Positions 44,301 through 51,016 of a stretch of DNA of 64,000 bases are shown in pieces. How positions within the stretch are numbered: the stretch's first letter is position 1; every line of letters begins with the position of its first letter. This DNA is from an uncultured Clostridia bacterium (GTDB lineage Bacteria; Bacillota_A; Clostridia; Christensenellales; Borkfalkiaceae). Under the pieces are notes generated by a model, which was given only the letters and a program-made list of their open reading frames with translations, did no database searches and was not told the DNA's origin. The stretch spans positions 1 to 64,000 of the forward strand of contig CAKQXZ010000001.1 in NCBI GenBank assembly GCA_934292955.1. Direction: 5' to 3'. The translations under genes and the position numbers were made by a program.

Positions 44301-46950
44301 CTTCTTCGTCGATATCGAACGCGAAGTACTTATACGAAAGTTTATTATCCGTTTCGACGATCGCCTGCAGATAGAAGAAGCTGGTGCTGCCGTCGGAATT
44401 GGTACGTTTTGAGAACAAACCGCTGTAAACCGTATTGTCTTTGGTGAAGTTTGCAAACGCGCCGTAAACAAAAGTACTTTTGGTTTCGTCTTTTTCATCG
44501 ACTTCGATATGACTGCCGTAAACGACAAGGCTGCCTTGCTCGCCCGATACGTTTGTATAGGTCTGTTTTTCGTCTTTGGAATCGCCTTCTTTAAGCGTGA
44601 TCGTTTTCCAGTAAATTACGCTGCTGGTGCCGCTGCTCGAATAAAGCGTATAAGTGGCAAAGGTAATTTCGCTGCAATTTGTAAAGTCGGTCGAATATTC
44701 GTAACCGAAACCTTCTTTATTTACAAGGTTTTCAAAATCGGCTGCGGTGTTCGCAACGATATTGAAAAATCTGTAAGTGTTTGTTTTTTCGTCGATAAGT
44801 TCGCAGGAACCCGAAGCGAGCAGCACATAGCCGCGGCTCCGGTTCATACCGTAAACGGACATTTTATCGGTACCCGTAATTACGATAAGACGATCGGAAT
44901 ATCTGTATGCTCCGCGAACGTACGAATATTCGGCATATTCGGCTTCGGCGTCGGCAAACGTATAAACGGTGTTGCCGTCTACCGTTTCCGCTCTGAGCAT
45001 GAAATACCTTTCGTTCTGACCGTTGACGTCACAGAAATTAACGAGTATGCCGCCAAGACCGGTCGACTTGACGGTATAGAACATGCCCGCAGTGGACGTC
45101 TTGCCGTCAAAATAGGTCGCGTTGTAAGAACCGTCGAGAACGAGCGTTCTGTCGCCGTCCGTGAACGTATTCTGCAAGGTCGAGTTATAAGTCGTGTAAC
45201 CCACAACTTCGCCGTCCTGCTCGATAAGTCTGAACGAGCCTGCGTAAGAACCGTTAGACGAATACAGATCCATGTACGCGCCGTTATAGTTGTAGTAGAA
45301 GTTCTGCGACTGCGAAGCAACGTAGGTTGCCATTCCGAAACCGTTGAGCGCGAGATAGTAACCGTATTTCTCGTCGATTCTGCCAAGCGCGCCTTTATAA
45401 ACCTGATAGCGATAAAGGATCTTGCCGTATTCTTCTTCGTCCCTTACAAGGAAGACGGGGTCGGAACCGTAAGAACCGATAATGCAGTTCATCGTCTGCC
45501 CTGCAAGTTCGCCGTCGGTAAAGGTGATTACATACAGACCGTTTTCGTCTATAACGTAACTGCCGTTGGATTCTTTAGGCTTGCTGTAATCGTTGCCGTT
45601 GGCGTCGGCAAGTTTTTTGTAAGTAGCCTTGCTCGAGTTGTCGAACACAAGCTGAGTTTTGGCGTCGACGTTGACGCTTGCGCTGCGCGACGAGAATTTA
45701 AGGCTGTATTTGCTGTAACTCTTAGCGCGGCTGTTATCGGTGTAGGCAAAGTTCGTACCGGTTACGATATAACCCGTGAATGTAATACCTTCGCTGTCGT
45801 TCGAAGAAGTATCGAACCTGAAAGCCTTGCTTGCGGCGTTGTATTCGCCTCTGAAATAGGTTTCCGCACGATAAAGCAGAACCTGATATTCGCTGTTCGC
45901 TTTTTCGATTACGAAAATCTTGTCGCTGCCGCCGAACATATCGGAATAACCGACAGACCACTTAGCGTAAAGGGTTACGTCGGACGTGGGACAAATGTCG
46001 TCGGTGGAAACAAGCGCGCCGCCGTTCTGATAAACGGAATTGTCGGGAATGACGTTAACGCCGTAAACGACGTCGCCGTTTCTTTCGGTCGACCACCCGC
46101 TGAGCAGATATCCGTCTACCGTCCAGTCGTTTACGGGAGCGGAAACCGCTTTGTTGCCGTATTTGACTCTTTCGGTTTTGGTAAGACGGGTTCCGTCGGG
46201 TTTGTTTGCGTTATAGGTAACGGTGAGAACGCTTCTGTTGTATCTGAAGGTGAACTCGTTTACTTCTGTAGAAGAAATCGTTCCGCTTGCGCTCGAGTCT
46301 ACAGCCTGTACGCCGTCGATACGGGGGGGCGCGATCTTCGCGTCTTTAAGCCCGTAGCCGATTATGGTAAGTTTTTCGTCGAGCGTATATCCGTCGTCGT
46401 CGAGATTCTGCAGTTCGACCTTGACGGTGTATTTGTATTCGTAAGTCGCCGTGAGAGTAAGCCCGCCCGCAGATAAAGTCGCGTTGTCGCCGACGACCTG
46501 GTTTTTATCGGTATACCAACCGTGAAATTTCGATTCGGGAACTTTTTCCGATCTTGCCGGTTTCTCGTTTTCGATGTACTGTTTGATTTTCTGCCCGACA
46601 GCGGCTTTGATCGTTTTGTAAACCGAGCCGTCGGCATTTTTGAGTACGAGTTCGGCCGTCTGCGTCCATTTAGCGTAAACGGTCAGATTTTTATCCGCTT
46701 TAACGCTCGTTACGGCTTCGCCCGAAAAATTTTCGGTAAGGTACCAGCCGTCAAAAACGTAGCCGTCTTTCTGCGTAACTTTATCGGCAAGAGAAAGTTC
46801 TTCGCCTTTTGCGAGCTCTGCTTTCGAAACCGCGCTTCCGCCGTTGGTTTCAAACGTTACGGTGCATTTCTTCTTGCAGCCGATCGCAAAAAGACAGTTT
46901 GCGCAGCAAAGAAGTATCAGGATTGTCGTCAAAATTGTCTTTTTCTTCAT
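41359..46950 (-). CDS. Giant InlB-repeat lipoprotein with a novel internal repeat
   Basis: 1,863-residue lipoprotein: hydrophobic signal with lipobox-like AIGC (C25). Three InlB B-type/Flg_new repeats are at about 29-95 (DGYVFDGWYLTENF), 97-175 (KFHGWYTDKN) and 240-331 (GYLLSGWSTERNGD). The remaining 1,500 residues are Tyr/Ser/Thr/Asp-rich beta-type sequence without a family I recognise. A recurring motif of the form L-D-G-x-G-x-A-x-Y appears near residues 533, 605, 915, 1015, 1105 and 1315, suggesting a repeated module of about 70-150 residues. No C-terminal membrane segment or sortase motif is seen. GGAG lies eight bases upstream of the ATG. A promoter at 47116-47145 precedes it, making it the first gene of the protease-Opp unit. 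Confidence 0.85.
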   Translation of the reverse strand: MKKKTILTTILILLCCANCLFAIGCKKKCTVTFETNGGSAVSKAELAKGEELSLADKVTQKDGYVFDGWYLTENFSGEAVTSVKADKNLTVYAKWTQTAELVLKNADGSVYKTIKAAVGQKIKQYIENEKPARSEKVPESKFHGWYTDKNQVVGDNATLSAGGLTLTATYEYKYTVKVELQNLDDDGYTLDEKLTIIGYGLKDAKIAPPRIDGVQAVDSSASGTISSTEVNEFTFRYNRSVLTVTYNANKPDGTRLTKTERVKYGNKAVSAPVNDWTVDGYLLSGWSTERNGDVVYGVNVIPDNSVYQNGGALVSTDDICPTSDVTLYAKWSVGYSDMFGGSDKIFVIEKANSEYQVLLYRAETYFRGEYNAASKAFRFDTSSNDSEGITFTGYIVTGTNFAYTDNSRAKSYSKYSLKFSSRSASVNVDAKTQLVFDNSSKATYKKLADANGNDYSKPKESNGSYVIDENGLYVITFTDGELAGQTMNCIIGSYGSDPVFLVRDEEEYGKILYRYQVYKGALGRIDEKYGYYLALNGFGMATYVASQSQNFYYNYNGAYMDLYSSNGSYAGSFRLIEQDGEVVGYTTYNSTLQNTFTDGDRTLVLDGSYNATYFDGKTSTAGMFYTVKSTGLGGILVNFCDVNGQNERYFMLRAETVDGNTVYTFADAEAEYAEYSYVRGAYRYSDRLIVITGTDKMSVYGMNRSRGYVLLASGSCELIDEKTNTYRFFNIVANTAADFENLVNKEGFGYEYSTDFTNCSEITFATYTLYSSSGTSSVIYWKTITLKEGDSKDEKQTYTNVSGEQGSLVVYGSHIEVDEKDETKSTFVYGAFANFTKDNTVYSGLFSKRTNSDGSTSFFYLQAIVETDNKLSYKYFAFDIDEEAKTYRLYDYMPSFAYAVTTNGYITRNEVMELDGKGGATYTVVKQDETAEGGKVTTATEGTVETTEEVVGGVNVMKFTAKDGSQTFDFITFTSGNNNVFAKRSSDLGGTYTFADGGISRFFSDLGVCKSLTLDGFILAKYTYETTTTDDNGVETKKDESITFFYFDTSVENQVMLVLTVSQTSYTFYVDLNKAENTCTVRNTEYGQFVFLKNQSASGMIFELDGYGNEGDFGTVAHAKVYDYARKENGEVIRYKVDKNGKFELDTNGEYIEDPNGKARQITVDENAYYKFIKENDKTYIVIRYKSVKGDYVETKGILTTAQSGNSTINVFVEVATEVEYTYINSEDWSVLVLTSYGVARRIDGRTGRATVGSYTLITPSEGEAYGLLYFYVSATDSCIYRYNTEGRTVEAQNFNQKGYYTEDLYSLYFSSNGYATYAKGDDSRTYYYEMTIVNGKEIYTLYYQDWTADGHNDYGFVKVEFGEQTNVKEWGVNGETEKYYATSGSDVSFARSEETSAYYPVNYSDDTKAYFGNFTFKPNGKDAFSITAAIDLLDKDGNPLKDSKGNPIVFSGTIKREKNEDGSFHTYFDLTASGNAHFLFDITLTFAGQTGSTYTVDSMVWEMSGGSRAYNDGMALLYMSALQGVTVTEEQIQAINETNYGTFAFRKVFDKDGEETGKTVEATLTEYFPLRNSEDNSILTFENETGRKETVQGSGSNEKPVTVVTTSDFTLTGSTFRLFMTDKENNRYSIAFTFSKYQYFSGYGYTIDAINHVSELQTEYIGKKYDVTVERVFFTENESVVLGRVYSATIALNGENVAVSQSTYGRDAEGAVDYNSLWLVSRTTGEVVTGTDSDGNEVKESRVLSSVLYKVAFGAENGAIGEENPKYDTIKSFEAIEMKVAYNNAGSYVEYTEDEAGNVDVKLYVVKNTSSVFGTYYTTYYAKSTSYDEENGKYVVSFYGDTARDITVAFNGDKTSVEIGSN

Positions 46951-47115
46951 TTTATCTACTCCGTAAAGGTGTTTTTCGTAAATTTCCGACGGATTTTAAT
47001 TTTCCGCCGTCATCGCTTATTGCCGCAGATTACTCCGCGGAGAGTTAAGTTGTGCCTATTGCAGGTATAAGTTATAATTATATCTGCAAAATCCGATAAT
47101 CTCGGAACGGGTTTG

Positions 47116-47145
47116 ATTATATCACTATAGCCGATTGTCCGTCAA
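47116..47145 (-). promoter_or_regulatory. Promoter of the InlB lipoprotein-protease-Opp unit
   Basis: TTGACG (47140-47145) and TATAAT (47116-47121) are spaced by 18 bases, giving a leader of about 160 bases. The spacer contains AATCGGCTATAG, the first half of the intercistronic repeat. The leader includes the palindrome ACTCCGCGGAGT near 47030-47041. Confidence 0.8.
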
Positions 47146-47334
47146 GCAAAAACAAGCCGTATACGCAACACTCTTTCATAATCCGCAAAAAAATATTATA
47201 TATATAATATATTATACCTTGCGCGCGCAAATATATTTGAGATTGCGACGATTTAAGCTGAAAAAATGCTTTTTACCCGCTCCGACGGAACGGCGTTTTT
47301 ACGATTTTGGGTCAATCGGGATAAAAAAACATAA
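47146..47334. other. AT-rich intergenic stretch with palindromes, no gene seen
   Basis: Contains the perfect 18-base palindrome ATATTATATATATAATAT (47193-47210), then TATAAT on the minus strand (47211-47216) and the perfect 12-base palindrome TTGCGCGCGCAA (47219-47230) beside it. This resembles a second promoter with an operator, but no good -35 is present. No ORF with support. Confidence 0.45.
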
Positions 47335-47365
47335 GGGGACTTGAAGTTTTTACCTTCAAATCCCC
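47318..47365 (-). terminator. Terminator of the MoxR operon (after the LRR lipoprotein)
   Basis: On the minus strand GGGGATTTGAAG pairs with CTTCAAGTCCCC (one mismatch), followed by TTATGTTTTTTT. It lies about 120 bases after the LRR lipoprotein stop. Confidence 0.75.
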
Positions 47366-47487
47366 CGTTTTATGCAAAAATTGTATTTTCTATGCATACA
47401 ATTTTACGTTACTTGCCGCACGTTCGCAGCCATTATATCCTTTCCGTTCTCTTTCTTCGGGTAAACCGCGCGTTTTGACACGGTTGT

Positions 47488-50400
47488 TCACCCCCACAGA
47501 CTGCCGGAGTTCGATTTATTACTCTTTTTCGCGCCGTATTTTTCGGTATACGCTTTGGCGGCGGAAGAAAGTTCGGCATCGGTGTAATAAACCGCGTAAA
47601 GTCTGGTGCCGGGCTTGAGCAGACTAAGGTCGGAATCGCGGAACCCCTTGCCTTTAAGGAAGGTGGGGAATTCGCCGCGCTTATACGACCAGCCGCTGAG
47701 TTTTACCGCGCCTATATCGGTATCGTCGTCTTCGGAATCTTCGCCCGCGGTCGGGTTAGTTAAAAATTCTTCGGGAATTTCGCCGCTGCCGACGATGATA
47801 TACACTATTCTGCCCTGATCGTCTCTTTCGCAATACCAGTCGGGGTCGTTCCATACGGCGTATAAAACGGTACCGACGGGCGCGTCTTTGACGGTGGTTT
47901 CGGAATAAGCGAATTCGCCGTTTTCGGTAAGCGACCAATGCGCGAAAATTTTACCCGCTCTTCTCGGAGCGGAAAGCGAACGATAAATATTGGTACCCGT
48001 GAAAGTATCTTTTCCGACGGTGAGCGAAACGACGTAAGTCTTGCTTTCGTCGAGCGTGCAACCCCAGACTACGGGGCGTTGAGCCGAGTTCCATTTTACC
48101 GACCAGCCCGAAGGAGCCGATTGATATTCGGTGTAAACGGTGATATTGTCAAGCCCGTAGAACGCGTGCGCGCCGAGCGTTTCGACATTTCCGGAAAGAG
48201 TTACCGACTCTGCGCCGTCGATGCCTTTATATGCGTATTTTCCGATATACTTAACGGAAGCGGGCAAATCGATAAAGCCGAGTTTGTCGTCTGCGAAAAA
48301 CGCGTAGTTATCGATGTAGTTTACGCCCTTTATTCCGTCGTCCGTTTCTTCGGTTTCGAAAACGACCGAAGTGAGTTGCGGGCATTTATAGAAGGCTTTT
48401 GCGCCGACGTACATAACCGACGACGGGAAAGTTACTTCTCTGAGCGAATGGCAGCCGTAGAAAGCCGCGCCCATAACGTACTGAAGTCCGTCGTTAAAAT
48501 TAACCCGAGCAAGATCTTCGCATTCGAAAAACGCATAGTATCCGATAACCGTCATAGTATCGGGCAATTCGAGTTTGGTAAGAGCGAAGTTCCCGTAAAA
48601 AGCATACGAACCTATCGACTGAATTCCGCTTGCCGACATATCGATATCGGTAAGGCTGTAGCAGAAAGCAAACGCCATTGCGGGAATACTTTTGACTTTT
48701 GTGTTTTTGAAACTGAACGTTTTAAGCGATTCGCAGTCGAAAAACGCGTACTGACCGATCGATTCGAGAGCAACCGTAAAATCGTTGCCGCCGTACATAC
48801 TTACGCTGCCGAGCGAAGTGCAACCGTAAAAAGTATATGGTCTGATTTCTTTAAGACTGTTAGAGATTTCGAAACTCGAAAGCGAAGTACAGCCGTAAAA
48901 CGCGCCCGCACCGATATATCGAAGATTTGCCGAATTGCTTATCGTTCTTAACGAGTCGACGTTCATGAACGCGTAGTCGGCTATACCCCTTGCCTGATAA
49001 TTGTCGCTATCGCCGCCGCAATCGACGGTGGATATCTTGACTTCGGTTTCGTCGCCCGAGTCTGTATTGGTATCGACTATCCAGTAGTACTGTTTACCCG
49101 CACTCGCGCTTTTTCTTACGATTTCTATTCTGACAACGCCGTCCTTGGGCAAACCTTCGGTGGTGCCGTCGTCTTTGGCGGCGTCTTCCCAAATTTTTGT
49201 TTTTCTGAACGCCGCATAACCGATTTTTTCGACCGATTCGGGTATTCTGTTGACCGTTCTGTCGCCGTTGCCGTCGTCGATAAGATAGTCGAGCGACGAA
49301 CATCCGTAAAAGGCCTGAGCGCCTATTTCCTTAAGTCCCGACGGCAGATAAATCATTTTAAGACCGTCGTTCACAAAACACGACGCGCCGATTTTTATAA
49401 GCTGACTCGACTCTTCCGTCCTGAACGTTTCGAGCGAAGAACATTTCGAGAACGCTTGCTGCCCGAGATATCTGACGGTAGCCGGCAAAACGACGGTTTT
49501 TAATCTCGTGCAGTTGTAAAAACAGCCCTGCGCGATTCCGATAAGTCCGCCTTTGCTATCAAGTTTATCGCCTAAAACGGTGGCGTTCAACGCGGGCAGA
49601 TTTTCTTTGGTAGTAAGGTCTTTTCCGTCGGTGTATTCGACAAGCCATCTGTCGATAAAAATGAAGTTACGAAGACCGTTAGTCGCATTGTAATCAACCT
49701 GATCGGTATATTCTTTCGTGCCTTTGAAAGCGTCCGTTCCGATTTCCTGAACGGTTTCGGGAATCTTTATGTTGGCGAGTTTCGAGCAGTTATAGAACAC
49801 TTGCTGACTTATTTCGGTAAGTTTATCGGGTAACGTTATGTCCGTCAGTTCGGAACAACCCGCAAACGCTTTCACACCGAGAAAATCGAGCGCGGAATTT
49901 CTGCTTATCGCTACTTCTCTGAGTTTGACGTTATTTCTGAAAGCTTCGCTGTTGATGTAGGTAACGTTGTCTTTTATCGTGACCGTTTCGAGTTCGGTCA
50001 TTTTCGAAAACGCCAACTTGTCAATGCCTGTAAGTGTTATGGGAAGTTCGAGTTCCTTAACCGAACTGCATTCGGTAAACGCCCCTTCGGCTATGACGGT
50101 TACGCCGTCATACTGTTTGGAGCCGTCGTCGAGTTCTGTTTCCTTTACGTCGAAGATAACTTCGGCAAGATTACGGCAGTATGCAAAAGTGTATTGTTCG
50201 ATAGTATCGAGCCCGGACGGAACGGTTATCGTTTTTAACGCCGAGCAGTTCTGGAAAGCCGATTGCCCGAGATAAAGAAGGTCGGACGGCAAATCCACTC
50301 TCTGAAGTACGGTGCAGCCGTAAAACGCTTCGTTCGCAATGGTCGAAACGTTCGCGCCCACTTTAAGAACCGTTATTCTCGTGCTGTTTTTGAAGGCGCG

Positions 50401-50874
50401 TTCGCCTATTGTAAGAACGGGTTTTCCGCGGTAGTATTCTTCGATTTCGACTTCGCCGCTCGCCTTACCCGCCGCGGTTACCGAATACGCCGTGTCGTCT
50501 TCGATGAGTTTGTAAACAAGTCCGGTGGAATACCCCTTGCTGAAGTCGATACGCTCAGTCCAGTCGGAATTTTTTTTATCTCTGCCGTTACCTATCGCAC
50601 AGACTTTGACGTAGTAATTCCCCTGTTCGAGATCGTCCAGAGAAAAATATGTTTCACCCGTCACGGTTTCTTTCACCACACCACTTTCGTTCTCTATAGA
50701 AACGCGGTACCCGCGCGAAAGCTCGATTTCCGTCCACGATAAAACGTTTTCTTCGTCGATACCTGTAATAGACGGAGTTTTGAGTTTACTTGACGACGAA
50801 CACCCCGCATAAAGCAGCAGAGAGCATACGAACGTGCAGGCAAAAAGAACTATTAGCAAAGACCGTTTTTTCAT
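47488..50874 (-). CDS. LRR (BspA-like) lipoprotein with Fn3 and InlB-type domains
   Basis: 1,128-residue lipoprotein: lipobox YAGC with C25. An Fn3-like domain covers about 33-105 (NVLSWTEIELSRGYRVSI). LRR_5/BspA-type repeats run from about 135 to 925, each about 23 residues with the pattern IGxxAFYGCxSLxxVxLP. Two InlB-like segments follow (about 940-1005 and 1045-1090, with FAHWSLTENG and GTRLYAVYY). The C-terminus is Ser/Lys/Asn-rich without anchor. BspA-type LRRs serve in adhesion or as substrate-binding surfaces. It is the last gene of the MoxR/VWA operon, 135 bases after the VWA gene, with AAGGAG six bases upstream of its ATG and a 12-codon leader ORF overlapping the start. Confidence 0.9.
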   Translation of the reverse strand: MKKRSLLIVLFACTFVCSLLLYAGCSSSSKLKTPSITGIDEENVLSWTEIELSRGYRVSIENESGVVKETVTGETYFSLDDLEQGNYYVKVCAIGNGRDKKNSDWTERIDFSKGYSTGLVYKLIEDDTAYSVTAAGKASGEVEIEEYYRGKPVLTIGERAFKNSTRITVLKVGANVSTIANEAFYGCTVLQRVDLPSDLLYLGQSAFQNCSALKTITVPSGLDTIEQYTFAYCRNLAEVIFDVKETELDDGSKQYDGVTVIAEGAFTECSSVKELELPITLTGIDKLAFSKMTELETVTIKDNVTYINSEAFRNNVKLREVAISRNSALDFLGVKAFAGCSELTDITLPDKLTEISQQVFYNCSKLANIKIPETVQEIGTDAFKGTKEYTDQVDYNATNGLRNFIFIDRWLVEYTDGKDLTTKENLPALNATVLGDKLDSKGGLIGIAQGCFYNCTRLKTVVLPATVRYLGQQAFSKCSSLETFRTEESSQLIKIGASCFVNDGLKMIYLPSGLKEIGAQAFYGCSSLDYLIDDGNGDRTVNRIPESVEKIGYAAFRKTKIWEDAAKDDGTTEGLPKDGVVRIEIVRKSASAGKQYYWIVDTNTDSGDETEVKISTVDCGGDSDNYQARGIADYAFMNVDSLRTISNSANLRYIGAGAFYGCTSLSSFEISNSLKEIRPYTFYGCTSLGSVSMYGGNDFTVALESIGQYAFFDCESLKTFSFKNTKVKSIPAMAFAFCYSLTDIDMSASGIQSIGSYAFYGNFALTKLELPDTMTVIGYYAFFECEDLARVNFNDGLQYVMGAAFYGCHSLREVTFPSSVMYVGAKAFYKCPQLTSVVFETEETDDGIKGVNYIDNYAFFADDKLGFIDLPASVKYIGKYAYKGIDGAESVTLSGNVETLGAHAFYGLDNITVYTEYQSAPSGWSVKWNSAQRPVVWGCTLDESKTYVVSLTVGKDTFTGTNIYRSLSAPRRAGKIFAHWSLTENGEFAYSETTVKDAPVGTVLYAVWNDPDWYCERDDQGRIVYIIVGSGEIPEEFLTNPTAGEDSEDDDTDIGAVKLSGWSYKRGEFPTFLKGKGFRDSDLSLLKPGTRLYAVYYTDAELSSAAKAYTEKYGAKKSNKSNSGSLWG

Positions 50875-50909
50875 TGTATTCTCCTTGTATTCTCCATCGT
50901 ATTCTTCAT
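50871..50909 (-). CDS. Putative 12-codon leader ORF overlapping the LRR lipoprotein start
   Basis: The peptide MKNTMENTRRIQ has its own GGAG four bases upstream and ends in TGA overlapping the next ATG (ATGA). The stretch consists of near-tandem copies of GGAGAATACAA (50875-50907), so ribosome-binding sites are duplicated. Translational coupling is likely if it is translated; it may also just be a by-product of the duplication. Confidence 0.4.
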   Translation of the reverse strand: MKNTMENTRRIQ

Positions 50910-50985
50910 AAATCTCCGACTTTTTCTTTTTTCAAAGCAACTCGCTTTATGTGTATAAAAGCGAGTTGCCGTAATTGCGTTTTAG

Positions 50986-51016
50986 CCCGATAATCGACCT
51001 ATAAGCCGATTATTGA
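50986..51016 (-). repeat. Intercistronic repeat copy (VWA-LRR lipoprotein gap)
   Basis: The minus-strand reading is AATAATCGGCTTATAGGTCG then ATTATC, the core with one extra T. Its first bases give the TAA stop of the VWA gene. Confidence 0.75.

Noticed and set aside
44509..46476. 655-codon plus-strand ORF inside the InlB lipoprotein gene
   Set aside because: Antisense shadow of a repetitive gene; no domain, no start signals, composition typical of reverse-complement coding sequence.
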